Part shown: piece after piece, positions 20,006 through 29,168 of the stretch
How positions within the stretch are numbered: the stretch's first letter is position 1
Layout of the letters: the number at the start of each line of letters is the position of its first letter
NCBI GenBank assembly: GCA_944393255.1
Contig: CALXZP010000010.1
Location: forward strand, 1 to 64,000
DNA from: an uncultured Clostridia bacterium
GTDB lineage: Bacteria > Bacillota > Clostridia > UBA1381
Direction of reading: 5' to 3'
Length of the DNA stretch: 64,000 nt
Notes under the pieces: generated by a model
Seen by the model: the letters and a program-made list of their open reading frames with translations, nothing else
What the model was told of the DNA's origin: nothing
The model's database searches: none
Made by a program: the position numbers and the translations under genes

Positions 20006-20629
20006 ATGCTAAAGATCAACGCGGCGGGCGACAAATGCCCGATACCTATAGTAAAAACCCGCAATGCGCTCAAGGCTATGAACTGGAACGGCACAGTAGA
20101 GATAACGGTTGACAACGCCGCCGCATCCCAGAACCTTGAAAAATTTGCTGTTCAGAACAAATGCAGATACAGCTGCACCGAAAACGGCGGCATGTACACC
20201 GTTACCGTAACTGCCGGCGAAGGCTCAGGAGCCGACGCAGCGGCGCAAACAGACGAACCGACCGTGGACTGCATAAGCTGCGGCAGGATCGCCCCGGGAA
20301 CAGTCGTGGCCATATCGTCTAAGGAGATGGGAAACGGCGATCCAAAGCTCGGAAAAATGCTCATGAAGAGCTTTATCTTCGCACTCGCAAACGCAGAGCA
20401 GCTGCCTGAAACGATACTTTTCTATAACGGCGGTGCGTTCGTCAGCGCAGACGGCTCGGAAAGCATCGGCGATATAAAGGCTATGGAGGAAGAAGGCACG
20501 GAGATCCTCACCTGCGGAACATGCATAGATTTTTACGGGCTTGACAAGACCCCGCCTGTCGGCTCGGTCACCAATATGTATACTATTGCAGAAAAAATGA
20601 CCTCGGCACGGAGGCTCGTTAAGCCGTGA
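20006..20629 (+). CDS. yedF: YedF-type selenium metabolism protein (TusA + DsrE-like)
   Basis: A 207-residue two-domain protein. Residues 1-70 form a TusA domain with the CPIP motif (DKCPIPIVKTRNAL). Residues about 95-200 form a DsrE-like domain with SKEMGNGDPKLGKMLMKSFI and TCGTCIDFYGL. This fusion travels with selD and yqeB/yqeC and is thought to carry sulfur or selenium as a persulfide or perselenide. Ribosome site GGAGG. It overlaps yqeC by four bases. Confidence 0.92.
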   Translation: MLKINAAGDKCPIPIVKTRNALKAMNWNGTVEITVDNAAASQNLEKFAVQNKCRYSCTENGGMYTVTVTAGEGSGADAAAQTDEPTVDCISCGRIAPGTVVAISSKEMGNGDPKLGKMLMKSFIFALANAEQLPETILFYNGGAFVSADGSESIGDIKAMEEEGTEILTCGTCIDFYGLDKTPPVGSVTNMYTIAEKMTSARRLVKP

Positions 20630-21330
20630 AAATAACGGAGCTTAGCTCTATGCGCGAGTCTAACCGGATAACGGAACTGCTGAGTCTCGGCGGCTGCCCC
20701 GTTATATCAGTCGTAGGCGCGGGCGGAAAGACCACAATCGTCAAGCAGCTTGCAGCCGAGCTTGGCAGAGCGGTGATAACCACGACGACGCATATGTTCA
20801 AAGAAGCAGCGCTTGCTGCATCCGCCGATGAGGCGATGAGCACAGACGGAATAGTATGGTGCGGAACTGACGAAGGGCTTAAGATCTCCGCGCCGCCGTT
20901 CCTTGACGAGCTGCAAAACATACCGCTCGTCATAGAAGCGGACGGCTCAAAGCATAAGCCGTTCAAAATACCCGCCGCACATGAGCCCGCTGTCTACAAA
21001 CGCTCCACCGCCGTTATAGGCGTTCTCGGACTGAACGCTCTCGGCATGAGCATACGCAGCGCCGCGTTCCGTCCTGCCGGCACAGCTTCGTTCCTCGGAA
21101 CGGACGAGGAACATAAACTCAGTATACATGACTTTTGCAAGGTCATCGTCTCGGAAAACGGACTTCGCAAAAATTCGCGCGGCGAGTTTTTTGCCGTGCT
21201 GACACACGCGGACACACCGGAACTTATGGATACAGCGCGGCAGATAGCGGAACGATGCGGAAGTATACGCGTTTACGCAATGAGCGCCGCGGAGCCGATA
21301 CAGAACGGAGGAGCTGAACATGGGACTTAA
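20626..21330 (+). CDS. yqeC: YqeC-like selenium-dependent hydroxylase accessory protein
   Basis: A 234-residue P-loop protein. The nucleotide-binding motif is VVGAGGKTTIVKQLA (residues about 29-43), and LVIEADGSKHKPFK is a further family mark. GTG start overlaps the yedF stop (GTGA). The family occurs with selD, yqeB and mocA in genomes that carry selenium-dependent molybdenum hydroxylases. Exact reaction unknown; an ATP or GTP driven step in cofactor loading is inferred. Confidence 0.9.
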   Translation: MKITELSSMRESNRITELLSLGGCPVISVVGAGGKTTIVKQLAAELGRAVITTTTHMFKEAALAASADEAMSTDGIVWCGTDEGLKISAPPFLDELQNIPLVIEADGSKHKPFKIPAAHEPAVYKRSTAVIGVLGLNALGMSIRSAAFRPAGTASFLGTDEEHKLSIHDFCKVIVSENGLRKNSRGEFFAVLTHADTPELMDTARQIAERCGSIRVYAMSAAEPIQNGGAEHGT

Positions 21331-22132
21331 AATATTGATCAAGGGCGCGGGAGATCTCGCCACAGGCATAGCCGTGCGGCTTTACAGAAGCGGTTTTACA
21401 GTCTGGATGACGGATATAGCCATGCCGACAACCGTGCGCAGAACAGTTGCCTTTTCTTCCTGCATAACAGAGGGCCGCTATGAGGTGGAAGGCATAGTCT
21501 CAGTCCATGCACACAGCGCGGACGAAGGCTTTAAAATAACGGAAAGCGGCGGTATACCGGTCTTTACGGATCCCAAAGCCGATATCGCGCACGAATTCAG
21601 ACCGGACGTTATTGTTGACGCTGTGATCGCTAAAAGGAACCTCGGCACAGCCATCACCGACGCTCCGTTCGTCATAGCGGCAGGGCCCGGCTTTACAGCC
21701 GGCATCGACTGTCATGCCGTTATAGAAACAAACCGCGGACACGATCTCGGCAGAGTCATGACCTCCGGCAGCGCCGCGCCAAATACAGGCGTCCCCGGAA
21801 ACATCGGAGGATATACATCGGAACGGATCATACGCGCCGAAAAGGACGGGATATTCCGTTCGGCAGTCTCTATAGGCGACAGCGTGGAATACGGCGATAC
21901 GGTAGCCGAGAGCGGCGGCGTATGCATAAATGCGCAGCTGTCCGGAACAGTCCGCGGTATGCTCTCCGACGGCATATCGGTGCATAAGGGCATGAAATGC
22001 GGAGATATAGACCCGCGCTGCAGCAGAGAAAACTGCTTTACGGTGTCGGATAAAGCGCGAGCTGTAGGCGGCGGAGTATTGGAGGCGGTGTGCGGATATG
22101 AGCACGGCACTTATCCTGCTTGCCGCAGGTAA
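21320..22132 (+). CDS. yqeB: YqeB-like selenium-dependent molybdenum hydroxylase maturation protein
   Basis: A 270-residue protein with an N-terminal Rossmann-like start (ILIKGAGDLATGIAVRL), then DVIVDAVIAKRN, GPGFTAGIDCHAVIETNRGH and GVPGNIGGYTSERI. These strings mark the EF2563/YqeB family, a core marker of the selenium-dependent molybdenum hydroxylase trait. A C-terminal part (GAVGGGVLEAV region) ends with Cys residues. It overlaps yqeC by 11 bases and mocA by 35 bases. Biochemical role is not established. Confidence 0.92.
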   Translation: MGLKILIKGAGDLATGIAVRLYRSGFTVWMTDIAMPTTVRRTVAFSSCITEGRYEVEGIVSVHAHSADEGFKITESGGIPVFTDPKADIAHEFRPDVIVDAVIAKRNLGTAITDAPFVIAAGPGFTAGIDCHAVIETNRGHDLGRVMTSGSAAPNTGVPGNIGGYTSERIIRAEKDGIFRSAVSIGDSVEYGDTVAESGGVCINAQLSGTVRGMLSDGISVHKGMKCGDIDPRCSRENCFTVSDKARAVGGGVLEAVCGYEHGTYPACRR

Positions 22133-22667
22133 TTCGGTGAGGTTCGGCGGAAATAAGCTTCTGTACAGGATAGACGGAAAGACCATGCTTGAACGGGCCG
22201 CCGAAACGGCCGCAGGCTCCGGGATAACGTTCGCCGCAGTCACCGGGAATAACGAAACGGCGCATATAATACGCAAATTCGGCGCGGAAGCGATCATTAA
22301 CCCGCATCCGGAGCGCGGTATATCCTCGTCTATTAAGCTCGGGATAATGCACTTTCCGAACGCGGACGCTTTCATGTTCATGGTCTGCGACCAGCCGTTT
22401 CTGAGACCTGAAACTCTCATAAGATTAGAGAACGAGTTCCGAAGCTCACCTAAGAGTATAGCCTGCCTTTCCTGCGGGAACATACGCGGCAATCCGGTCA
22501 TATTCGACAGCAGGTATACCGGCGAGCTGATGAGCCTTGAGGGCGATACAGGCGGGCGCAGCGTTATAAAAAAGCATCCCGGAGAGCTTCTGACCGTCGG
22601 CGCTCCCGCCGCCGAGCTTACTGATATAGACTACCGCCCGGGATCGGACAAGCTCCCGGGAAAGTGA
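22098..22667 (+). CDS. mocA: MocA/YgfJ-like molybdenum cofactor nucleotidyltransferase
   Basis: A 189-residue NTP-transferase fold protein. N-terminal ALILLAAGNSVRFGGNKLLY binds nucleotide; MVCDQPFL carries the metal Asp; GNPVIFD and GDTGGRSVIKKH follow. MocA cytidylates Mo-molybdopterin to MCD. In selenium-linked clusters the homolog YgfJ accompanies yqeB and yqeC. CTP or other nucleotide specificity cannot be read. It overlaps yqeB by 35 bases and ends 57 bases before modA. Confidence 0.9.
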   Translation: MSTALILLAAGNSVRFGGNKLLYRIDGKTMLERAAETAAGSGITFAAVTGNNETAHIIRKFGAEAIINPHPERGISSSIKLGIMHFPNADAFMFMVCDQPFLRPETLIRLENEFRSSPKSIACLSCGNIRGNPVIFDSRYTGELMSLEGDTGGRSVIKKHPGELLTVGAPAAELTDIDYRPGSDKLPGK

Positions 22668-22723
22668 CCGCTGAACTCATGTTTGGCAGTCATCAAAAAA
22701 TATCAATGAGAAAGGATATCATT

Positions 22724-23521
22724 ATGAACAAAAGGATTTTTACCGCATTATTTGCTGCGGCAGGAATACTTACAGCGGCAGGCTGCTCCGGAGGCAGCGA
22801 TACCGCCGCAGGACAGACGGAGGTAAACGTATTCATAGCCGCGAGCCTTTCAAATGCAATGAATGAGATCGCTGAAAAATACGAGGCGGAGAACAGCGGA
22901 GTAAAAATAATATACAACGCCGATTCCTCCGGCACGCTCCAGACACAGATAGAAGAGGGCGCGGAATGCGATATATTCTTCTCCGCAGCCGAAAAACAAA
23001 TGAACGAGCTGAATAATGAAGGCTTTATCAAGTCCGATACAATAACTCCGCTGCTGCAAAACAAGGTAGTTCTCATAAAGGCGGCAGGCAGCAGCGTTCC
23101 CGTTACCGGATTTGACAGCATAACGGAAGCGTCAAATCTTGCCCTTGCGGGCGAGGACGTGCCCGTCGGGAGCTATGCGCGCGAGATATTTGAAAACATG
23201 GGGATCACCGGCGATATCATGGCTATGGACATAAACGAGGGTGCAAACGTTACGGCGGTGCTCACGGCCGTTGCCGAGGGCGCGAACGAGGTCGGCATTG
23301 TCTATTCCACAGACGCGGCTTCCATGAAAGACAAGGTAGAGATCATAGCCGAAGCGCCCGAGGGCACGCTTGACACTCCGGTCATATATCCTGCCGCACT
23401 TACGGAAAACCCGAAGGCCGGCAGCGATGAAACGGAAGCCGCCGCAGCCTTTCTTGAATATCTTAAATCAGACAGTGCAAAAGCGGTATTTGCCGAATAC
23501 GGCTTTGACGTGCAGTCATGA
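22724..23521 (+). CDS. modA: Molybdate ABC transporter substrate-binding lipoprotein
   Basis: A 265-residue lipoprotein. The signal with lipobox LTAAGC (Cys about 21) shows anchoring to the outer face of the membrane. The ModA fold begins with NVFIAASLSNAMNEIAEKYE, then NADSSGTLQTQIEEGAECDIFFSA and EGANEVGIVYSTDA. It captures molybdate (or tungstate). The ATG at 22724 has AGAAAGGA upstream; earlier in-frame starts would place the lipobox unusually deep. Overlaps modB by four bases. Confidence 0.95.
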   Translation: MNKRIFTALFAAAGILTAAGCSGGSDTAAGQTEVNVFIAASLSNAMNEIAEKYEAENSGVKIIYNADSSGTLQTQIEEGAECDIFFSAAEKQMNELNNEGFIKSDTITPLLQNKVVLIKAAGSSVPVTGFDSITEASNLALAGEDVPVGSYAREIFENMGITGDIMAMDINEGANVTAVLTAVAEGANEVGIVYSTDAASMKDKVEIIAEAPEGTLDTPVIYPAALTENPKAGSDETEAAAAFLEYLKSDSAKAVFAEYGFDVQS

Positions 23522-24216
23522 GAGAAGCTTTGGAGAACATAGATCTCAGTCCGCTTTTCATAACAATGAAGACCGGCATAGTATCAATCGTATTCGTATT
23601 CATACTCGGGCTTGCCGCCGCCGCGGCTGTTATGTATCTTCCCGGGAGAGTGAAATGGGTCATAGATGCGGTGCTCACAATGCCGCTCGTCCTGCCCCCT
23701 ACCGTCGCGGGCTATCTGCTGCTGCTCCTGTTCAGTCTCAGACGGCCTGTCGGGATCTTCCTTGACTCCGGATTTGATATACGGTTCGTACAGACCTGGG
23801 CGGGCTGCGTTCTCGCGGCGTCGGTCATAGCGTTCCCGCTTATGTACCGCAGCGCTCGGGCAGCGTTTGAGCAGGTCGATCCGCAGCTCATATATGCGGG
23901 AAGGACTCTCGGGATGTCAGAGACCGCGGTCATGCTGAAAGTGATCGTTCCTGAAGCCGCACCCGGATTGATATCCGGCGGTATCCTCGCTTTTGCCCGC
24001 GCCATAGGCGAATACGGCGCTACTTCCATGCTCGCCGGAAACGTGCTCGGCAAAACGCGCACCATCGCGGTGGCTATCGCATCGGAGGTATCGGCAGGCA
24101 ATTTTGATACTGCGGGCTTCTGGACCGCAGTCATAACCGCCATTGCCTTTATAGTGATCTTATCGGTTAACCTGATAACGGGCAAGGGCATGAAGAAGAT
24201 ATCGGGGTGGCTGTAA
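23518..24216 (+). CDS. modB: Molybdate ABC transporter permease
   Basis: A 232-residue inner membrane protein with five or six hydrophobic spans. MPLVLPPTVAGYLLLLLF is typical of ModB. The EAA loop that docks to ModC is AGRTLGMSETAVMLKVIVPEAAPGLISGG, followed by ARAIGEYGAT. Its start overlaps the modA stop (ATGA) and its stop overlaps the modC start (TAATG). Confidence 0.96.
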   Translation: MREALENIDLSPLFITMKTGIVSIVFVFILGLAAAAAVMYLPGRVKWVIDAVLTMPLVLPPTVAGYLLLLLFSLRRPVGIFLDSGFDIRFVQTWAGCVLAASVIAFPLMYRSARAAFEQVDPQLIYAGRTLGMSETAVMLKVIVPEAAPGLISGGILAFARAIGEYGATSMLAGNVLGKTRTIAVAIASEVSAGNFDTAGFWTAVITAIAFIVILSVNLITGKGMKKISGWL

Positions 24217-25247
24217 TGATAGATATATCCATACAAAAACAGCTCGGCAGCTTCCGCCTCGATGTGCGGTTCAGATCGGATCGGCATACTACAGGCATCC
24301 TGGGCGCCTCCGGCAGCGGGAAAAGCATGACGCTTAAATGCATAGCCGGGATAGAGCGGCCCGACAGCGGACACATAATAATAAACGGACGAACGCTTTT
24401 CAGCTCAGACGAAAGAACCGATCTCAAACCGCAGAAAAGACGCGTAGGCTATCTCTTTCAAAGCTACGCACTGTTCGGAGCCATGACTGTAGAAAAAAAT
24501 ATAATGGCGGGCGCAAAGGGCAGCCGCGCCGAAAGACGCGAAAGGGCGGCGGAGCTGATACGTCTGCTTGAGCTGGACGGGCTTGAAAAGAAGCTGCCTC
24601 AGCAGCTTTCGGGCGGACAGCAGCAGCGGACTGCTCTTGCACGGCTGCTTGCCTCGCAGCCGGAGATCATACTGCTTGACGAAGCGTTTTCAGCGCTTGA
24701 CACACCCTTAAAGGAACGGCTTCAATATGAAATGCTCAATATCCTTTCAGACTTTGATATACCTGCGGTCATAGTGTCCCATGACAGGGATGAGATATAT
24801 AAAATGACGGAGGACACCGTTATAATGCACGGCGGCCGTGTCTGCGCTCACGGAGATACAAAAGAACTGTTCGAACACCCTAAAGAGCTTGAAACGGCAA
24901 AACTGACGGGCTGCAAAAACATATCCCCGGCAGTACGCACCGGCAGCCGCACCGTTTACGCCTCCGGCTGGGGATGCAGTCTGGAAACCTCGTACGAAGT
25001 AAGCAGCACTGTCAAATTCGTTGGAATACGCGCCCACGATATAGAAGCTTGCGACGGCTCTGCGGTAAATTCCGTGCGCGTGACCGAAGAACGTACGCTG
25101 GAATCACCGTTTGAGGTCACAAAGATACTGCGCACAGACAGCGGAGGCGAGCTGTGGCGCAAGATATCACGAGATGAAAGACTCGGCGTATTCCCGAAAA
25201 CGGAATACGTGCGGCTTCCGCCCGAATGTCTGCTGCTCCTGGAATAA
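24216..25247 (+). CDS. modC: Molybdate ABC transporter ATP-binding protein
   Basis: A 343-residue ATPase. Walker A GASGSGKS, Q-loop LFQSYALFG, signature LSGGQQQR, Walker B IILLDEAFSALD and switch His in VSHDRDE are all present. The C-terminal part (about 250-343) has a TOBE/MOP-like region. A GTG at 24207 is possible, but the ATG at 24216 is coupled to the modB stop. Last gene of the molybdenum operon. Confidence 0.96.
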   Translation: MIDISIQKQLGSFRLDVRFRSDRHTTGILGASGSGKSMTLKCIAGIERPDSGHIIINGRTLFSSDERTDLKPQKRRVGYLFQSYALFGAMTVEKNIMAGAKGSRAERRERAAELIRLLELDGLEKKLPQQLSGGQQQRTALARLLASQPEIILLDEAFSALDTPLKERLQYEMLNILSDFDIPAVIVSHDRDEIYKMTEDTVIMHGGRVCAHGDTKELFEHPKELETAKLTGCKNISPAVRTGSRTVYASGWGCSLETSYEVSSTVKFVGIRAHDIEACDGSAVNSVRVTEERTLESPFEVTKILRTDSGGELWRKISRDERLGVFPKTEYVRLPPECLLLLE

Positions 25248-25252
25248 TAAAA

Positions 25253-25291
25253 AGCGATACGGCAGACGCCTTTTTCGCCTGCCGTATCGCT
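25253..25291 (-). terminator. Terminator of the SLH-protein gene
   Basis: 13-base arms AGCGATACGGCAG/CTGCCGTATCGCT. On the minus strand it is followed by TTTTTATTATT, which suits the convergent SLH gene. Confidence 0.75.
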
Positions 25292-25306
25292 CGTACAATT
25301 CTAAGT

Positions 25307-25330
25307 ACAGGCATTTTCCGCCTGTTTTTT
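25307..25330 (+). terminator. Terminator of mod operon
   Basis: ACAGGC/GCCTGT stem, 7-base loop, six T follow on the plus strand. Abuts the SLH-gene stop codon. Confidence 0.75.
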
Positions 25331-28300
25331 ATTGCTCGGTTATCTCATTTATGAAGAAATAAAGCTGATCCCTGCCGTCGGGCTGTGAGCTGTGCATATC
25401 TTCCGCCTCTACCGCCGATGCGGTAAGCTCGCTCACCTTATCTATCCATATAGTCGGATTTGACGCAGACTCGCTGTCATTCCTGAGAACTGCGTTCACA
25501 GTGAGCTTCGGAGCGGTTTCAGCATCCGCTCCCTTAGACACCTCTATGCCGCCGAACTCGTTGCCGCTAACGTCTGCGCTTCCTTCAAGCACGGCTTCCG
25601 CACCGTTTACAAGAATGCCTCCGTCCGCTCCCGTTACGGCAATATCCTTAAACGTGACTTTTGAAGCGCCGTACGCCTGAATTCCGTAAAGTCCCTGCCA
25701 GCCTTCCTCGTTGTTCGATATCTCTACCTTTATATTCTCAAAGCTGACCTCTCCGGCATTCACTATCTCTATACCGTCGATATTGTCAAACGTCACCGAC
25801 GCTCCGTCTGCGCCGATAAATGCTACGGCTCTTGATACCGTAAGCGTCTTATCAGCCGCTATATTTCCTTCGATCCTGATAGTTTCGATCTTTTCATCCG
25901 CCAGCGCCGCTTCAAGCCCTTCAATATCGGTCACCTCCGCTTCGGTATCGTCCTTCACCTCAGCAAGGAAATAATACATCTGATCCTTTTCGGGTCTTTC
26001 AGACCTGTTAAGTCCCGCTACGTCCACTACCGCTTCTGTAAGCACGCTTACCTTGTCTATCCACACTGTCGGCTCTGTTTCCGTTTCCGTATCGTTCCTG
26101 AGATTTTCGGCAGTACCGCTGAGCAGCGGCGCCGCTTCAAGCTCCGCGCCTCTTGATACCTCTATACCGCCGAACTCGTTTCCGCTCACATCCACAATGC
26201 CGCTGAGCGCCGCTTTAGCACCGTTTATCAGGATACCTCCGTCTGCGCCCGTCACCGTTACATTGTCGAATACCACATTGGAAGCGCCGTATGCCTGAAC
26301 TCCGTAAAGCCCCTGCCAGCCTTCTCCGTTGTTTATGACCTCGATCCTTATATCCTCAAGCGTTACATTGCCCGCGTTCACTATCTCTATACCGTCTGTA
26401 TTGTCAAAAATTATCCCGGCTCCGGCTCTCGCCGTATCCCGGCCCTTTATTAATATGCTTCTGTCTATAGACATCACTTCGCCGGCCTCTATCTCTCCGG
26501 TAACCGTTACGACCTTGACCTCGGGGTCTGCAAGCGCATCGCTAAGCTCCTCCGCAGTTGCGGCGTCCGCCGTCATTGTCTCAGGTATACCGTTTATGAA
26601 GTAATACTCCTGATCCTTTTCGGACATATCCACTCTTTCAAGACCGCTGACCTCGACCGCTGCCGCTGTAAGCTCGCTCACCTTGTCTATCCATACAGTC
26701 GGATTTGAAGCCGACTCGGTATCGTTTCTGAGATTTGACGCCGCTCCCGTAAGCTTCGGCGCTGACTCTGCGTCAGCTCCCTTGGACACCTCTATACCGC
26801 CGAACTCATTGCCGCTCACGTCCACAACGCCGCTGAGCGCCGCTTCGGCTCCGTTTACGAGAATACCGGCGTCAGCTCCGGTAACCGTCACATTTCTGAA
26901 TGTCACTCTTGAAGCGCCGTAAGCTTGAACTCCGTAAAGTCCCTGCCAGCCCTCCGCGTCGTTTGTTATCTCTATTTTTATATTTTCAAACGTCACATTT
27001 CCGGCATTCACGACCTCTATACCGTCTGTATTGTCGTATACGACCGCCGCATCATCCGAAGCGCCTATGATGCTTACGGCTCTCGCCACATTCAGCGTGC
27101 CTTCCGCATCTATGCGTCCGGATACGTTTATTACCTTGATGTTTTCATCGGCAAGCGCAGCCTCAAGCTCCGCCATATCCGCCGCCTCTGCTGAGGCGCC
27201 GCTGTTCTTTGCCGACAGATAATAATACATCTGGTCTTTTTCAGTCTTTTCTATCTGAGTAAGCCCTGTCACCTCTACCGCTGCGTCAGTAAGCTCGCTC
27301 ACCTTATCTATCCATATTGTCGGAGCTGTTTCTGACTCCGTGTCGTTTTTAAGATTTGACGCATCGCCCGTGAGCTTCGGAGCCGTCTCAACGCCGCTGC
27401 CCTTCGACACCTCTATACCGCCGAACTCATTGCCGCTAACGTCCACAACGCCTTCGAGAGCGACCTCAGCGCCGTTTACAAGAACCGCTGCATCGGCTCC
27501 GGATACCGAAACATCGGCAAGAGACAATTCGGCGCCGTACGCCTGTATGCCGTAGGAACCGTTCCATTTCCCGGTCTCATCCTGCAGCTTCATGCTGAGA
27601 GCCTTTACGGAAACGCCCTTGGCTCCTATTACCTGTATACCGTCCTTAACGCCTTCCGCAAATTCTATCGTATACTTTCCTCCGTCAAGAGTAAGCTCAT
27701 CGCTCGTTATCTCAATGGTCTCGTCTGCTGACAGGTTGCCGAGAAGCTTTATCTGTGCAGCCTTTCCGAGCTCCTCCGCCTTGGCAGCAGCGGCTTTCAG
27801 AGTTCCGAACGCATTTTTGCCTATGGTATAACGTTTTCTGTTCGATACAACGTTCCCTGTTCTGCCCTCATAGCTGCTGTTGACGATGATCTCCGTTTCA
27901 GCCGCGGTCGTTACGGAAGAACCGCCGCCTCCTCCGGAGCTGCCGCCCGAACTGCCGCCGCTGCCTCCGCCGGGAGCCGATGTAGGCGCGGGCGCATCGT
28001 CAGTCTCGCCGCCGTCCGAACCGCCGCTGTTATCCTCATACACGCTTCCGCCCTGCGTTATTATTTCGCCGGAAACAGTTGTGTTTTTCAGCGTAACAAC
28101 TCCGTCGCCAACTCCCGGAGTGAGGAAGAGATCTCCGTCTATTTCCATGTTTTCAAGCACTACATCGCCGGTATTTACTATTACGATACCGCTGAGCTTT
28201 TCTTCCGAGGTATATGTGCCCGGTTTATTGAAAAAGCCCTTTACGGCATTATTCACTACCGTAACGAACTCCGCCCTGCTCATATTGTTCTGCGGACGGA

Positions 28301-28832
28301 ACGAGCTGTCCTCAAATCCGTTCACATATCCCTTATCGGCAAGCGCATAGACCGCCTCCGCCGCCCATTCGCTTATGCTGTCGGCGTCGGTGAAAGACGG
28401 CGCTTCTTCATCCTTGAACACTATATCAAGCGCACGCGCCAGCATGACCACTACCTCCTCGCGGGTGACAGGCTCCTCCGGTCTCATTTCGCCTTCATAG
28501 CCCTGCATTATCCCGCTTGCCGCCAGCTTCAGCACCGCGTCCGTATACCATGTATCGCCGAGGTCGGAATATTCGTTATCAGCCTTATCGCCGTAGCTCA
28601 TTATGCGGTCAAGCATGACCGCCAGCTCTCCGCGGGTCATTGTATCATCGGGACGGAACATTCCTTCATAGCCGTGTATCACTTCATGACCCGACCATGT
28701 GCCTATAGCACCCGAGGCCCAATGTCCGTCTGTATCGTTAAAGCCGGCCGCAAACGCACCCGCCGTGCTCGACGCGATGACGGACAGGCAGATCGACTGC
28801 AAAATTGCCATTTTACGCATTTTATTATTCAT
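25329..28832 (-). CDS. S-layer-anchored repeat protein with beta-helix (pectate lyase-like) domains
   Basis: A 1167-residue surface protein. A signal peptide (to about residue 29) is followed by three SLH domains (about 30-205; e.g. FNDTDGHWASGAIG, FRPDDTMTRGELAVMLDRIM, FRPQNNMSRAEFV), which bind pyruvylated wall polymer. A Gly/Ser/Pro linker lies near 272-312. The rest is four tandem units of about 205 residues, each with a VDVSGNEFGGIEVSKG-like core and an NDT/NDSES...WIDKVSELT segment. The pattern suggests a right-handed beta-helix of parallel strands, but no lyase catalytic residues are recognised. Binding or adhesion is as likely as catalysis. The start is set at 28832, where AGGAG has correct spacing. 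Confidence 0.85.
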   Translation of the reverse strand: MNNKMRKMAILQSICLSVIASSTAGAFAAGFNDTDGHWASGAIGTWSGHEVIHGYEGMFRPDDTMTRGELAVMLDRIMSYGDKADNEYSDLGDTWYTDAVLKLAASGIMQGYEGEMRPEEPVTREEVVVMLARALDIVFKDEEAPSFTDADSISEWAAEAVYALADKGYVNGFEDSSFRPQNNMSRAEFVTVVNNAVKGFFNKPGTYTSEEKLSGIVIVNTGDVVLENMEIDGDLFLTPGVGDGVVTLKNTTVSGEIITQGGSVYEDNSGGSDGGETDDAPAPTSAPGGGSGGSSGGSSGGGGGSSVTTAAETEIIVNSSYEGRTGNVVSNRKRYTIGKNAFGTLKAAAAKAEELGKAAQIKLLGNLSADETIEITSDELTLDGGKYTIEFAEGVKDGIQVIGAKGVSVKALSMKLQDETGKWNGSYGIQAYGAELSLADVSVSGADAAVLVNGAEVALEGVVDVSGNEFGGIEVSKGSGVETAPKLTGDASNLKNDTESETAPTIWIDKVSELTDAAVEVTGLTQIEKTEKDQMYYYLSAKNSGASAEAADMAELEAALADENIKVINVSGRIDAEGTLNVARAVSIIGASDDAAVVYDNTDGIEVVNAGNVTFENIKIEITNDAEGWQGLYGVQAYGASRVTFRNVTVTGADAGILVNGAEAALSGVVDVSGNEFGGIEVSKGADAESAPKLTGAASNLRNDTESASNPTVWIDKVSELTAAAVEVSGLERVDMSEKDQEYYFINGIPETMTADAATAEELSDALADPEVKVVTVTGEIEAGEVMSIDRSILIKGRDTARAGAGIIFDNTDGIEIVNAGNVTLEDIRIEVINNGEGWQGLYGVQAYGASNVVFDNVTVTGADGGILINGAKAALSGIVDVSGNEFGGIEVSRGAELEAAPLLSGTAENLRNDTETETEPTVWIDKVSVLTEAVVDVAGLNRSERPEKDQMYYFLAEVKDDTEAEVTDIEGLEAALADEKIETIRIEGNIAADKTLTVSRAVAFIGADGASVTFDNIDGIEIVNAGEVSFENIKVEISNNEEGWQGLYGIQAYGASKVTFKDIAVTGADGGILVNGAEAVLEGSADVSGNEFGGIEVSKGADAETAPKLTVNAVLRNDSESASNPTIWIDKVSELTASAVEAEDMHSSQPDGRDQLYFFINEITEQ
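25340..27880 (-). repeat. Four tandem ~615-630 bp coding repeats in the SLH gene
   Basis: The DNA for the NEFGGIEV core recurs at about 25550, 26170, 26800 and 27420, a period of 615-630 bases. The inner units are most alike; the first (N-terminal) unit has diverged. Expansion by unequal crossing over is likely. Confidence 0.85.
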
Positions 28833-28908
28833 GATCATTCTCCTTTAAAGCTTAGTCGCCGGCGCCGGCAGCGCCGCATATGTTCGCAATAATTCCTATT
28901 ACTCCGAT

Positions 28909-28937
28909 ATGATAACATGAATATGCATTCGTGTCAA
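28909..28937 (-). promoter_or_regulatory. Promoter for the SLH-protein gene
   Basis: On the minus strand TTGACA (28932-28937), 17 bases, TATCAT (28909-28914), then a leader of about 70 bases with a GGCGCC-rich patch. Confidence 0.8.
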
Positions 28938-29048
28938 TAGTAATTACTGCTTGCTTCGGCAGAGGCTGCATAATACGGCGTGTTTCTGAGCTATAATGGA
29001 CAGGTTGACATAAATTGACCACAAAAGCAAAAATCACAGCTTCGCCTC

Positions 29049-29077
29049 TTGACATGACCGCCTCTGTGTGTTATCAT
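29049..29077 (+). promoter_or_regulatory. Promoter for the ABC-F gene and its leader
   Basis: TTGACA (29049-29054), 17 bases, TATCAT (29072-29077). Start of transcription near 29084, leaving a leader of about 245 bases. Confidence 0.8.
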
Positions 29078-29144
29078 ATCAATAGACGGCTGTAAAACAT
29101 GCGTTCAGCGGTCAGCTATTCATATCAAAGAACGGAGGCGGAGC

Positions 29145-29165
29145 ATGTATAACTTTTCTTGCTGA
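29145..29165 (+). CDS. Six-residue leader peptide (MYNFSC) upstream of ABC-F gene
   Basis: ATG at 29145 with GGAGG six bases upstream, six codons, TGA. A second, 17-codon frame begins at 29099 without a clear ribosome site and overlaps it. Short translated leaders of this kind precede inducible ribosome-protection and Erm genes. Expression is inferred from the strong ribosome site. Confidence 0.55.
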   Translation: MYNFSC

Positions 29166-29168
29166 AAA

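Noticed and set aside
25340-27880. Regular repeats suggested a CRISPR array
   Set aside because: The period is ~620 bases, the sequence is an open frame throughout, and repeats are protein domains. No short direct repeats with spacers occur anywhere in the window.
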